Below are positions 44,556 to 56,999 of a DNA stretch of 64,000 nucleotides, one piece after another; the stretch's first letter is position 1; the number at the start of each line of letters is the position of its first letter. Under the pieces are notes generated by a model. The model searched no databases. It was not told the origin of the DNA and was given only the letters and a program-made list of their open reading frames with translations. The DNA is from Amanita rubescens (Eukaryota > Basidiomycota > Agaricomycetes > Agaricales > Amanitaceae): NCBI GenBank assembly GCA_015039365.1, contig WION01000019.1:372001-436000 (forward strand). The letters run 5' to 3'. Made by a program: the position numbers and the translations under genes.

Positions 44556-47500
44556 CTAAATGCTAATAGTGACCGCATTGACGGCTGTCCGCCGTTCACC
44601 ACGATGTATAAATTCCCAACACGCTTTGCCAGGCTCTGCACCCAGTATATCCTGCACCTGAAGTAGACTCATATCACACAGCTCCCGGACAGTCTTGACC
44701 CTCCGCATGACATACTTGATGTTCTTGTCATTGATGCCTGGCAAGGTACGCAGCACTTCCTCGGCTGTCGCATTGATACCGGCACCCGCGTCGGGGTCGC
44801 CGTCGGCACCTACGGCAATCGCTTTTCTAGGATCAGGCTCAGGATCGTTTAGCTTGAGGTCATTGAAGATCTGAGCGCTTGCATATGGTGATGATGACCA
44901 TATGATGCGTACACGCGGAAAGGACAACGTTAACAGGGCGATCTTTGATTGGACGGAAAGTGTGGAGTCGGGATCGATGACACCACTTGGTCTTGTGCTC
45001 TTCGCTGGGTATTTACCCGTCGGCTTCGCGTATGATTTCAATTCGGAAACAAGCTGATGAAAGAGTCTGGGTAAGCCTGGTGTGCCGTGATACGCCAAGA
45101 GACTCACGTCAAGGGTAAAAGACTTGTCCTCCTCAAATTCGATCAAAAGTACCGGGTGCTTGTAATGAACAGACATCAGTTCGCATTGAGTATATCTGAC
45201 AAGGTTTCAGCCAAGACGGGCCTTATTAAAAAGCTACTCACAATCTTCCGCTATTGAAACTGGAAACCAAGTCCGCCAAGCTCTTTCGCTCGACGCATAT
45301 GTCAGGTGTCAATATGTAGTCGCCGACCGTGAGTGTCGCAGGTATGATGGCAAGATTAGATGCATGTAACAAAGACGGCAACGTCGATCTGAATTCTCGC
45401 ATATCGACGATGACCTGTCGATGGATCAATCAATCATGTGTTGACGCGACGGAAAGTTTAGTCACTCACTCGTGAGGGTTCAGTATTCACATCCTTCCGT
45501 CCTCCTGCAATCCGGGAGCTGATTGTTTTAATAACTTCGCTACCCGCACCTTCTCTCCGTTCTTCGTGAATGGGTATTAACATTGTCTGCAAAGTGGTCA
45601 ATAATCTCGGCTCAACTCACAAGACAATCGACATACCGCACGCTCCTTGATAAGTCGTTCGAATGACTCTTTCTCTTTTCTGATCTCTGCGAGGTATTTG
45701 TGTTCCTCGCATGAATCGCGATAGACCATATGGTATACCCTCGCGCCAAGACCTGGATGCGAGCTTCGATACACCTGCAAAAGCAGTCAATTCACTGGAC
45801 AAGAGTAGTGATGCTCGAAGTACCTCGATGCGCCTTACAAAGTCCATGGATGGTTCGAACATGACAATAAACTTGGGTTGAAGCTCGGCGAGCATCCTAT
45901 CATCTGAATCGTCCGAGTAGGCCCTGATAATAACCGTCTCTTCAGGGGCAAGCAACCCATATGTGGTATCCTCTTCGGTTATGTTCTCGATTATGATATT
46001 TTCGTCCGTCAAATCAATAATGCCACCAGGGCGAATGGTTTCTGCGGCCTGGCTACGAAGAAAGAGTTGATTTGGTATCATTTACACAGGGAATGAGCGA
46101 CTTACAAGGCCAGAATTTGGTCCACTTCATTAGGCGGTTCATCGGCTGCCTGAATATCGGCGTGACTTGACGTCGCCGCAGGAGCACCTCCTCTTGTCCT
46201 TCGCCTGTTTTTCGCCTTGTCGGACAACACTTTATCTTTCCTCTTCAATGCCGCACTAATAGAGCTCGAGCGTTCGAAAGTGCTCCTCGAACTACCACCT
46301 GCTTTTGGAGCCTGTTGTCGACGGGACTCTTCCCGCTGTTGTTCTAGCCTTGCTTTCCACCACAAATAATTGCTGAGACTCCTCATCAACATACGTCTGC
46401 CTTTCGCACCCCTGGGAGCATCATGATCCGCCAAAGATAGATAGTCGCGGATTGATTGACAAGAGCGAGTTGAGGATGCCATAACGAGAACGATATCAGA
46501 TCCAAAATTCTCTGTCCAGACAAGAACGTCAAAAATACGCGTAATGGTAGCCACAATTATAACGCACGTTGGCCAGAAGACTTGCGATTCATCTGCTGCC
46601 TTATAATTTCCCCTTCGATCTCTAGAAGGATCTCCGATAGGAGATCCCATTTTGGCAGCTCCTCCAGGACGGGTTCCATACCATCCGGTAACCATTTCGG
46701 CCTCGTCTCTTGGTTATCTTTGTTCTTGTCTGTTGTACGTCCTTCGATTTCATCAAGCACTTCCCAAGCATCATCATCGTTGGAGAAATCGATGACAGAT
46801 GTTCCACTTTTCTGGGGGGCAGTCTTGAGGTAGCACCGCCGTTCAGCAGAGCGGAAAATGATGTCGGCGGCATCGGTAAACAGCCAGGGAGATTGGTGCT
46901 GTCGTGCAGCTCCCGACGAAGTTGTGGAGTTAGATTCACGCAGACTATCTAAATAAGCTTGATATTGTAAAGGATCGTAAGTCACGAGATAACTAAAAGC
47001 ATTCAGTGGCAAAATGACAGACAGGATAGAGCACTCACTAAAGAAGCTGCCGAAGAGTGGAAAGGTCTTTGACCATCTGTTTTGTCTTTGGACCGACTTG
47101 ATGCCATACAGAGTCTAATTGGCGCCGCACGACAATGTCGAAGGAGCGGAAATAGGCGTTCTCGACATTCAACTCGTCTAAATCAAGCTATTTTAACTGG
47201 CGTATGAGCATATATACAACTAACGAACATAACTTATGCTCACTGTTGTATTTGATTTCCTCAACTCTGATAGAGTCGCATTCATACATTGAATGATGGC
47301 GTGATGGATGTCGGACATGTACTCGGACATGTCTTGTGATAGTTCGATGACATCTGCTCTTCGCCGCTCCAGTGACTGTTTAACATCTTCCTGAAACCTA
47401 TTAGGACCGGGATTTATACGCCATATACATAAATTTGAAATCTATGCTTGCCTTGGGTAAATGTGCACTTTGCGGAGTTGCAACTCTTTCATGATATTTC

Positions 47501-48108
47501 TCAAGGGCGACAGACCGCTGGTAATATGCTCAGGCTGATCCGCGAAAGCTTTCAAGAAACCTGTCTTGTTCTTTTCGCGATATAACCGAACGATAAACGC
47601 TTCTAGAACTAGTGGTGAGATCCTGACGCGTTTGAGTAAGGCTCAAAGGCACGGCCAGTACGCTCACCTATCTGCACGAAGAACAATGATGCCCGTTATT
47701 AGGTCCGTCTGAATATCGGACTGGAGCATGTCGACGATGAGAATCCTGGACGTAACAGATATAAGACCACCGCCATTGTAGAGTGTCTGTCTAAAACAGG
47801 GACATTGAGCAGGTCCTGAGAGCAGAATGTCGACGTTGTCACCTCTCTTTGCTCCCGGTCTCATGATCAATCACCCGAAGGCCTGGATTGTGGCATCCAA
47901 GGATGCCCAACTCCTCGCCTATTCCTTGTACTTCGTCTTGCGTGGCATTGATCAATAAAACGAGGTTCTTGGGCGAATCGTAAATCTTCAACAAGGTGCA
48001 TATTATGCGGCGCATTCCGAGGCCGCGGGCCATGATAAGTAATTCACTAGTTGCTGGGTCATGGATATCCTCTAATATTTTTTTGTGAAATGGGAGGAGA
48101 ACCGACAT
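44556..48108 (-). CDS. RAD1: DNA repair endonuclease XPF/Rad1
   Basis: Twelve exons: 48108..47843, 47790..47668, 47622..47452, 47397..47244, 47187..47039, 46992..46568, 46511..46106, 46052..45824, 45774..45637, 45586..45470, 45414..45242, 45195..44556; 996 aa, the normal length. The N-terminal half is the inactive SF2-helicase-like region ([69 protein letters not shown]). The ERCC4 nuclease has [10 protein letters not shown] (~727), [19 protein letters not shown] (~758-776; GDx(n)ERKx3D intact), followed by tandem helix-hairpin-helix ([19 protein letters not shown]). With ERCC1/Rad10 it cuts 5' of lesions in nucleotide excision repair and crosslink repair. The intron at 47451 needs a GC donor (GCAAGC). 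Confidence 0.95.
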
Positions 48109-48764
48109 TCTCAGTCTGTGGTTCACACAGCACAGCCACCGGTCTTCTTCGGCGTCACGGCACGGAGACCATATACTCGGGAACTAGCCCGATGAGGATA
48201 AGAAACATGAATCTGGCGTCCTATAGCCAAATTGACTACTTGAGAATGGTGGTGCTGTCTTCAGCTGTCTTCTCGAAGGATACAGATATACATATATATA
48301 TGGTACCTGTATTTAGGCCGCAGTAATGGATTATCAAGCTGATGCAATGTGGTCGTGCTCCAATTACGGCTGAGAGATTTACCCCCAAAGTGCATAGCTC
48401 CTTGGGGTTTGGGGGTACTTCAGGAACTTTACATAGACTCCTCATTACAATAGCTGAGACATGCTATTTGCAAGCGGTGACGTATCCGCGAAGCCAAACT
48501 GCGTAGCAACACCTGAATGTATATGTGTTTATCCTTCTGAGGAACATTCTGTCTGCCCATCCTATTCAGGATAGCTCTGTAGAGAGGCTCTGACAACCCT
48601 CCCAGGTGTGGGCAGGCTGTACTAGCTGAGAGACAAGAGCAACGTGCATCGGATGATCTTAGATTGATTGATCGATGAGATCGGTAACGGTAACGCCCGC
48701 CAAGTTTCTGTTATAAAGGAGTGACATCCCGTCCCTCGCAACATCGACCTTCAACCCAACCATC
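48109..48764. other. Divergent intergenic region between RAD1 and cyclophilin
   Basis: 5' space of both genes, about 650 bases, without any supported gene. Confidence 0.5.
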
Positions 48765-49414
48765 ATGTCTAACGTATTCGTGCGTTTTGATAAGCCACAT
48801 ATCCCATCCTACGGGCGCTAATCCTTTGTCTAGTTCGATATTGCTATTGATGGCACCCCTTCTGGGCGCATTGTCTTCAAACTTTACGACGATGTCGTTC
48901 CTCGGACAGCCAAGAACTTCCGTGAACTAGCCACCGGCCAGCACGGATTTGGCTACCAGGGATCCAGTTTCCATCGTGTCATCCCCAACTTCATGCTTCA
49001 AGGCGGTGATTTCACGAGAGGAAACGGCACTGGTGGCAAGTCCATCTATGGCGAAAAATTCGCTGGTTTGGATTATTCCCCGTATTTGTTTCTCTAGGTC
49101 TTGACGTAGCTTCGCAGATGAAAACTTCGAACTTAAGCACAAGAAACCTGGTCAATTGTCCATGGCTAACGCCGGCAAGAACACCAACGGATCCCAATTC
49201 TTCATCACTACCGTCGTGACAAGCTGGCTTGACGGTGCTCATGTTGTCTTTGGTGAGCAAACTCCCATCATGCAATCTGATAGATTTTGAATAATCTTTG
49301 TTCTTAGGAGAGGTTATTGAGGGCATGGACCTTGTTAAGAAGATCGAGTCTCATGGTACCGCATCTGGTGCAACCAAGAAAAAAGTCACAATCTCAAAGT
49401 CCGGAACTGTCTAA
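48765..49414 (+). CDS. CPR1: Cyclophilin A, peptidyl-prolyl cis-trans isomerase
   Basis: Exons 48765..48779, 48834..49065, 49118..49252, 49308..49414; 162 aa, single-domain cytosolic cyclophilin. The active-site and cyclosporin-binding residues are present: [16 protein letters not shown] (Arg, Phe, Met, Gln), GSQFFIT and the Trp of [13 protein letters not shown]. Ends SKSGTV. The first exon is only five codons (MSNVF). Housekeeping gene; its 3' end and flank are found duplicated at 52965-53518. Confidence 0.97.
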
Positions 49415-51670
49415 ATGGGGTGTAAAAGAAGTCGTATACCATGTACTATTGCATGCGGTTAAACAAGAAGCAAAGATTGTCGTTTGATCTTGAGATTTTA
49501 TGATCTTATCTCTCATCATGCATCAACATCAATATCTGGACGTGTGAACGTTTGAATCGCACACCATCATTCTTTTCAGAACGTGATGACCACGGCATGA
49601 ACGACGATGTTCCAAACAGTTATGGTTCGACGATGCTAAACGCACCAAAGTTGTTCAAGTTGGAACACGTAGCGAAAACGAAAATGGTGCCACGTCTGAT
49701 TGAAGCTTTGTCGTCTATTGCCAACTGATAAGATTTGTCTTTAGCGCGTCATAGCGACTAGCACCGTTCCGCAAGAGAAACTACATTTCCTCCTTTGCAA
49801 TCCCTATGTGCCATTGTTCCTCAACCATTTCGATCCACCAGGCACCCCTAGCGCCGTGCTCCTGATCTTCAATCGTGTTATAGGAACTGGGTAAGACACC
49901 AGCAAACTTGACCCGCCGCCCAGTGCATCACGCGTGTCGCAGCATCTAGTATCTTTCAGAGATATATTCCAACTTTCGTTGGAATCGTAAGACACGTTCA
50001 ATCCTTTGCACGGCCGTTACTCACCTCGTCAACTATGGCTCATATATGTACATGATCAATTCTGGCGCTACCCACTCTCAGACACTATAAAAAATACAGA
50101 CCACGACTCCTCCCAAGCTCGCTATTTATCAGAAACAACATCAGGCTGTTCCACCGCCGGCTCAAGTCCAAAGCACCCAGAATGCTCCAGGGTCGCCGCC
50201 TCTGGTTCGTCAAAACTGCATCACCTTTGCCGCTAGAGGTTACTTGCGACAAAGCAGGGAGGTGTCAGCTGCAGCGCGTCGGTTTTCTCGGCGAGGTATG
50301 TCACTATAGCACCCGATATCCGCTCATATCATTAACATTAATTTCGCAGGGAGATTCACCCGTGTCTATGAACATATGAAGTTAAAAACCATCGTATTGT
50401 TCGCTACGCATGTAAAGTAGCCACAAAGACGTCTCTCAAGACCAAGAAGGCCAAGGCAGAGGTCAGCCTCACCACCGTTACCCTTTTTCAATGCTTACGG
50501 ATTATTTTGCAGCTGCGTGTGGCACCGAAATCAAGATCCACCGTTTGCTAACATTGTCACCTTTCACGACTGCTTCGATGCCATCTGCTAGCAACAGCAA
50601 CATGAGCATGGGAAGCGCAGCAGGACGCGCGATCGCATCCAACATCGCTCAACAAAAGGCTGTACAGTCTGGATCGCCTATCTCAGCCTTGCTATCGTCT
50701 GCTCGCCAACCTCTTCGTCTCCAGCATCGGCAACATCCACGACAGGAACGGCCCCGGCAGAGATACTAGGGATAGCCCGCTATTCATGCGCAAGTTTCAA
50801 GCTGCGCAGGGCGGCAGTCCGTTACGCCGGGTTGCAAAGGACGCCGGAGAAGACGAGGAGATGCGTGCCAGGAAGGAGCCCGAATCACAAAAGGCGCGGA
50901 TCGCAGCCCAAATGGCACCAGTGCCGGAAGCAGACGGAGACGATGTGCCGTTCCTGATGCCGTGGATAACGAGTCCAAAGGAGATGAACTCACTTATGGT
51001 ATTAAGGAAAAGGCAAGGAGTCTCGAGCGGAAAGCACATAGGGAGGACGCTCTTGCGCATGCGACCGGAACGAAATTGGTGAACGGCTCGAGTGTGTGAT
51101 CGCCCCATCAATGGGACAGCAACGAGCTCTGGTTAGCTTAATAGCTTTTTCACTTGCGTATATTGCATGTTAACCACCCACTTAGGTACACTTCGAGCGT
51201 CATCTATGGTCCAGAATGCTACCTCTGTCCCTTTTCCGTCGCTAGGACGCCGCAACACAATGACCGCGGTAGCCATTCCTGGCCTTCCTCCAATCTCGTA
51301 TTGGGGTCTTCAACGACAACAGTAGCACCCTAGCCTGTTGCTTCTCATGCATTCGGTGCGACGTGGTACATGCGCTCTCATGCAAAGCTCAGGAAAAACT
51401 ATTTTGCAATTCTCAAATTGACGCCACCAACCCGTTACCACACGAGAAAGTATTCATCATTCCATGGGTAGACTATCGCACTCTCCTCGGCTCGCATCGG
51501 ATGTATTTCCTTGCATCATGCTTCCTACGTACGTCGGACCAAGCAAAGTCACTCAATTTGTGATACCGTAGATGGTACATAATGAGTCCATGATATACTA
51601 GTAAATATTGAATAATGAGGATATCCAGCCGGAAAATGTGCCCTTCTGCAATAATGTTAGTGAAGTGTAG
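49415..51670. other. 2.2 kb without a recognisable gene
   Basis: Begins with the cyclophilin 3' flank, whose first ~480 bases recur at 53000-53518. Further on there are open frames on both strands (for example 50491-50769 and 50786-51082 plus) and a possible intron at 50298-50350, but no domain or consistent exon chain. May be a decayed gene. Confidence 0.45.
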
Positions 51671-52426
51671 TTACGGAACAGTTGCCAAATGACTTGCATG
51701 ATAATTCCGCATGAACGCCTGGTAATCGGTTTCATACTTGTCAACCAATTGTCCCACAGACAATTCATCTGCGTCATGGGATCTGGACCCATCTGAACGA
51801 ACGCAGCCACACTGTTTACCTAGTTTTTCAGCTCGTTCGGTATGTGTAATGGTCACTTGATCCTGGGCATGAGCCCGCTGCGCAAGACATACAATAGCGA
51901 GCCGTGCCATTCGTACAAGCCAAAAGCAACTTCGGTTGATAATACTGTATTGCTGGCCGCCATCCACATCCCGGATAGTACGGAGTAATAAAACCAGTTG
52001 GATTAGATTGATCACAAAGGTATTGGGTGTAGTCGGCATCGTGAGTGTCCATAGGGCTTCGCCATACGACTTCCGGGACAGCGTAGCATTGGTTTGTATA
52101 ACCAGTGCTGTGTCATTAGCGAACTTCAGCATGTCGCCCGATGATGACATCCTCGAAAGTCCCAAAATGGATGGGAGGTCGACGGTGCGTTCAACGAGTA
52201 AGCGGAATTGCTTGCCGTCACGTTTAGACCAGAGCGTGAATAACATAGATTCATGTTGTATTCCATATCGTCGCTTGTAGACGGAGACGCTTTGGAGTTG
52301 ACATTCGTCAACGGCGGGGCGTGGTGTGTCGAGGTAGTGGGAGCGCGTTAAGTAGAAGAGGTGGTTGACATCGACCTTCCCTTGGTTACTCCTCCATACT
52401 TCGTCAAAGATCGCTTGCACCGACAT
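51671..52426 (-). CDS. Hypothetical protein, single exon
   Basis: Open from MSVQAIFDEVW (start 52426) to 51671, 251 aa; the frame continues upstream to 52567, allowing a longer start. No signal peptide. It has FLLxxxRT-like FRLLVERTVDLPS, ALWTLTMPTTPNTFVINLIQLVLLLRTI and NRSCFWLVRMARLAIV, where the N-x-S-C-F-W segment looks like part of an Agaricomycete-specific family of unknown function. Mostly helical with a charged C-terminus. Function not assigned. Confidence 0.55.
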   Translation of the reverse strand: MSVQAIFDEVWRSNQGKVDVNHLFYLTRSHYLDTPRPAVDECQLQSVSVYKRRYGIQHESMLFTLWSKRDGKQFRLLVERTVDLPSILGLSRMSSSGDMLKFANDTALVIQTNATLSRKSYGEALWTLTMPTTPNTFVINLIQLVLLLRTIRDVDGGQQYSIINRSCFWLVRMARLAIVCLAQRAHAQDQVTITHTERAEKLGKQCGCVRSDGSRSHDADELSVGQLVDKYETDYQAFMRNYHASHLATVP

Positions 52427-52739
52427 GGTAGAGATACAGCCTGAGTGGAAGGGGGATGCCTCTTTGCAACCCCCCTCATCCTTTATATCGCATATGGCAG
52501 ACTTGTTTTGAATCCGTCGGGCATGAAGCGCGATCGCAATGCTGTAGTAGTAGTATAATGTCATCATCTACTTTGGGTTAATTGTCGCCCAAAATGGTAT
52601 TAAGGATCGCCATACCGTTTCAAGCCGGTTGTAACCCATGGTGTGGTGGACAGACTCGCAATGTCTCACAAATTGATCAATTTCCGTGATTAGGGGAAAA
52701 GTTGGTCGGCCCGAAATCGCCCAACATCAGAGCAGCCTA

Positions 52740-52964
52740 GAATATGCTACTCTTAGCATTATTTTACGTGCCTCTGGCAGTGTTGATTCATCATGTGGTT
52801 ATTTGGCGCCATTATATTAGCTGCTGCAGGCCGCCGGACGGCAGTCTAAACTTGGAACCGTGCGTGACATAATGTATTCTTGCTCGTGTGCAACCATCAC
52901 TAAAGTCTGAAATCTGTTATCTAGGGCTTACCTCGGAGCAGAGGAGAAAAGAATTATCTCGTGA
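52740..52964 (+). pseudogene. Fragment of the amino-acid permease (exon 1 region)
   Basis: Matches 53565-53780 of the permease copy (YATPSIILRASGSVG region, its intron and the start of the next exon) with several indels that break the frame, then ends abruptly at the start of a cyclophilin 3' fragment. Confidence 0.75.
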
Positions 52965-53518
52965 TCTAGCGCAACCAAGAAAAAAGTCACAATCTCAAAG
53001 CCCGGAACTAGAAGTAAAGATTGTCGCTTGATCTTAAGTAAGATCTTATCTCTCATCATCAATATCTGTTCGTTTTGGACGTGTGAATATATTTGATTCG
53101 CACACCATCGTTCTTTTCAGAACGTGATGACCGCGACACCCGGGCATGCCAGCACTAGCACTACAGAGGCACAATATCTGAACGACGATGTTCCAAACAG
53201 TTATGATTCGGTTGACGATGCTAGGCGCACCATAGTCGGGGATGTTCAAGTTGGAACGCGTAGCGAAAACGAAAATGGTGCCACGTCTGATTGAAAGCTT
53301 TGTTGTCTGTTGCCAACTGATAAGATTTGTCTTTAGCGCGTCATAGCGACTCCGCTAGCACCGTTCCGCAAGAGAAACGGCAGCTTGGTCAATACATTTC
53401 CTCTTTTGCATTCCCTATGTGCCACTGTTCCTCAACCATTTCGATCCACCAGGCACCCCTAGCGCAGTGTTCCTGATTTTTAATCGTGTTATAGGAACTG
53501 GGTAAGACACCAGCAAAC
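52965..53518 (+). pseudogene. Duplicated cyclophilin 3' end and downstream flank
   Basis: Matches about 49370-49898. The first bases correspond to codons for [10 protein letters not shown] of cyclophilin; the rest is its 3' flank with small deletions and insertions. Similarity ends at CCAGCAAAC in both copies. No upstream cyclophilin exons, so non-functional. Confidence 0.8.
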
Positions 53519-53541
53519 CTACCGTTACATAGCAAGCATAT

Positions 53542-55500
53542 TGAATGAAATCGATAGCATATATGCTACTCCTAGCATTATTTTACGTGCCTCGGGCAGT
53601 GTTGGCATAACATTCATCATGTGGTTATTGGGTGCTGCATTAGCTGCTGCGGGAACAGCGGTCTATATTGAACTTGGAACCGTGCGTGACATGACGTATT
53701 CTTGCTCGTGTGCAACCGTCGCTAAGTCTGAAATCTGTTATCTAGGGCTTGCCTCGGAGCGGAGGAGAAAAGAATTATCTCGAGTTTATGTACCCGCGCC
53801 CAAGGTTTCTGATCACCTGTGTATATGCTGTGTATGCCTTTCTGACGGTACGTGTCTTGTCGGCTCTAGTCGCGTTCTTTTCCAACAAAAGACCCAGGGA
53901 ATGGCGGCGGCGAACAGCGTGGTTTTTAGTGAATGTAAGTGATTAGGCTATCATGCGTCTGAGAGCTTTTCAACTGACAAGTTAAGATTCTTGAGATCTA
54001 ACACATGCCCTTGCCATACCCTCGACATGGTACACTACTCGTTTGATATCCTTTTCTATCTTAACTTTCATCGTGTTGATTCACGGAACAATGCTCAAGT
54101 GGGGCGTCCGATTGCAAAACGTTCTTGGTTCATTCAAGCTCGTCGTACTCTTAGCCGTTGCATTTGCTGGCCTACTGTCTCTTCTAGGCATTCCCGGTTT
54201 CCAAGTCAGCGATCGGTATGAGCAACCTCACAATTTTGAATGGAAGAAATTCTGGGAAGGCTCGGGGATAGGCGTAAATGCCTTCGTGACAGGCATGTAC
54301 AATGTCATTTGGTAAATTTCTCTTTGTCTTGGCCTTTCTTTGGGGTTTCATGCTATTATATAGGTCATTCGTTCGGTTATAATAACGCCAACTATACGTT
54401 ATCCGAAGTAAAAAACCCAGCCCAAACTCTTAAACGCGCGGCACCAATAGCAATGTGCTTGGTCACACTAGTGTATCTATTTGTCAACATTGCATATTTT
54501 GCTGTCGTCTCGAAACATGATATCTTGAACAGTCAGCAGATTGTAGCGTAAGTCCCGTACGGGGGTCATCACATAAAATAGCTGATCTTGGACTAGGGCT
54601 CTCTTCTTCCGGAACCTATTTGGCTTTGCAACAGAGAGGGTTAGTCGATTAATTTAAGCACAGGAAGCAATTCCAACGTAATAAATACTGACTTTGCAGG
54701 TATTAAGCGCTTTTATTGCGTTTTCTGTCTTGGGCAATCTCCTTGCGGGCCAGTTTTCGCAGGCTCGGGGTATGTTGTTTTCGTCATCTCATAGGCTAGT
54801 ACTGATGTTGTGATATCCAAAGTTATACAGGAGCTCGGCCGCGAAGGGATACTTCCTTGTTCATCATTCTTCGCGGGCAATTTTCCCTTTAACGCACCCC
54901 TGGGAGCACTCTTCTCGCAGTATCTGATTTCATGCCTATTTCTCTTCACAGCTCCGCCAGGGGATATTTATCAGTTTCTCATTAGCTGTAAGCCATTATA
55001 CTCTCCTGGTCTCGCTGAAGCTAAGAAAAATAAACGTATAGTGTCATCGTATTGCTCATCGATTGTCAACTTCTCCGTCTCTGTCGGGCTAATCTTGCTT
55101 TACACATCAGCTTATCGATCTTGGAATTGGCGCTCACCTTTCAGGGCTCCAAAAGCCGTTTTGATTGCCTTCTGCCTGTCCAACCTTTTTTTGATAGCCA
55201 TTCCATTTGCTCCGCCAAGAAGGGGTAGCCAACCCTATATACATTTGCCGTATTGGGTAAATTAGTTTATCTAATCGGAAACTCCCGCTGACAAATTAAT
55301 GGCAGGCACATCCGGTGGCTGGCTTTTGCGTACCGTTTATCGGGGTAGCATATTGGTACTATTTTTCTGTCTGGGAGCCTCAGAGGAAAGGTTTTAGGTT
55401 GGACAGGGTGGCCACGATTCAGGAGGATGGTATGCCGCGGTATATTTTTGTCCGGCGGCCAACGCCGCTGAGTCCCATCAATCAGGAGGACCATCATTAA
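53542..55500 (+). pseudogene. Amino-acid permease (LAT/methionine-permease type), 5'-truncated and frameshifted
   Basis: Readable exons: ~53542..53681, 53746..53847, 53898..53934, 53996..54311, 54364..54547, 54597..54639, 54700..54769, 54823..54987, 55042..55256, 55306..55500. The APC-superfamily signature is clear: IYATPSIILRASGSVG, GEKNYLEFMYPRPR, LIHGTMLKWGVRLQN, HNFEWKKF, NANYTLSEVKNPAQTLKRAAP, QELGREGILP, FNAPLGALF. About 12 TM helices would be expected, but the first ~50 residues and any in-frame ATG are missing: upstream DNA is cyclophilin flank. In the exon at 54364, a one-base excess near 54371 (GTTCGG where GTCGG fits SFVGYNNAN) breaks the frame. Most likely a decaying copy. Confidence 0.75.
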
Positions 55501-56021
55501 CATGACGTTAACTTTATGTAACATATCCGCAATGTAGAGCCTAGAGTAGGACGACCCGGGAAACTTGTTGTAGGAAGATAGTCGAAATGAAGAACGAACC
55601 AAAGAACCGAAGGCAATGCTGTGACGGTTGAAGAATTTTATTCGGTATACGGTGGGGTTGGTCCCGTAGAGCAGATTCCAACAAGCCGCTTTTAGGCACT
55701 TTGCGCAGGATCTCACTCATTCATTCATAATTGTGCTGCACCAGGTTACATGCGAACGTTTACTTTACGGTACGCATGTAATTCCAAGCATTGAAAGTAT
55801 TTACGTACTAATGCATGGTACCCCGTTCGCTCCCAACTTGGCAAGTTACAATCTTAAGTGTCGTTTGGACAGATTGTTTAAATTTCATCAACAACATAAC
55901 TATATACTTGGAATACTTTGGTACTCAGAACGGAGTCCACAAGGGTGCATCCACCGTCAAAACCAAGCCTAACATAGTAAAGCTTAGGTACAGTCCGAGC
56001 TCACCGACACCCGATCGCTGA
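55501..56021. other. Gene-free, 3' flanks
   Basis: 3' flank of the permease and of S1. The right part (from about 55850) recurs at about 57600 with S2. Confidence 0.5.
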
Positions 56022-56557
56022 TCACTGGTCCGTCGTACTCTCAGACAACTTCATGTCAATCTTATGTCCCATTCAAGTCAGCGACAAGGTGCATATGATA
56101 CGTTACTCACATGAGCGTCACCTCTTTCAACGTACGCGTGCCAGTCTGGGCGACTGGCGGGTCCGCCACTGTCCATGTCTCAGTCAAAGTTAAGGCCAAT
56201 AATGAAACGACAAACCTGTATACTCCCGGAACACCAGTCTCCTTGATGATCCATTCAGATGACCCTTTGCCGATGTCGACAGTCTTTTGTCCGAGATCGG
56301 GAGTTAGGGTCACATTGAAATTCGTCACCGACACTCGATATACGTCGTTGCCCAGTGTCTCGATGAACCACTAATCCACGTTAAGTTAAATGTTACAAAT
56401 CATTGAACACGCTTACCTTCGCCGCATCCTCAGTCCGAGAATCGTCGGTCAACGCAAGCTTCGACCGATCGCCCTTCACTGTCGTGTATTTACCAGGGGC
56501 ATCAACTAGGTCTGAGATGTATGTACCCGTCTGCAGAGGTCCGGTAGCGGGGCGCAT
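56022..56557 (-). CDS. S1: small beta-trefoil-like protein, possible mushroom protease-inhibitor (mycospin) relative
   Basis: Exons 56557..56417, 56370..56216, 56168..56111, 56060..56022; 130 aa. Repeating G-x-Y/W patterns (LQTGTYISDLVDAPGKY, WFIETLGNDVYRV, SEWIIKETGVPGVYRS) with spacing typical of a beta-trefoil; mushroom serine-protease inhibitors of MEROPS I66 have this layout, but identity to that family is inferred. No signal peptide, as in those inhibitors. The last exon ends after 12 residues (IDMKLSESTTDQ), whereas S2 has 22; a stop has moved up, so the last strand may be lost. TATAAAGCC on the minus strand lies ~40 nt before the ATG. Confidence 0.6.
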
Positions 56558-56591
56558 TCTGAATTTGGGGGGGCACCGCGCAAAGCCAAGG

Positions 56592-56602
56592 CTTTATATT
56601 TT
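56592..56602 (-). promoter_or_regulatory. TATA box of S1
   Basis: ATATAAAGCCTTGGC on the minus strand. The same TATAAAGCC with similar spacing lies upstream of S2 (about 58400) and S3 (about 61528). Confidence 0.6.
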
Positions 56603-56737
56603 TTTCTGACTCCGAGTCGGAGTCTTCTTGAGAATCCTTAGAACATCGGGCCAACCAAAATAGACTAGTTGAGGCGCTTAAAGCCTGTCATACCCAAATG
56701 CAGCGATCATATGGGCATCCAAGGTGTAGTGAACTGG

Positions 56738-56986
56738 ATTAAAGGAGTATGTGTGAGTAGTCAACTGAATTAAAGGAGTACGTGTGGGGCCGCATCCAGG
56801 CATCCTTACCAATGTGGTTTCTCTCGGAGTTAGCTTGACAATCTGCAGGGGGACGCGGGAGCAGAATACAGCGCGTGACCAAATCCGGGCAATGAAACAA
56901 CATGAACACATCTGAGCGTTAACCAAACCAAGAATTTCCACCACAAAACTGCCATGATGACTTAACGGAGTACGTGTGGGACCATC
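56738..56986. repeat. Repeated upstream motif of the S genes
   Basis: Copies of TTAAAGGAGTACGTGTGGG at about 56738, 56769 and 56961. Further copies lie upstream of S2 at about 58531 and 58879. Some continue into ACCGCATCC. Candidate cis-element or remnant of tandem duplication. Confidence 0.5.
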
Positions 56987-56999
56987 TTAGCTCTTGGAT

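Noticed and set aside
46582..46952. Plus-strand frames within RAD1
   Set aside because: Antisense to exon 6 of XPF/Rad1.
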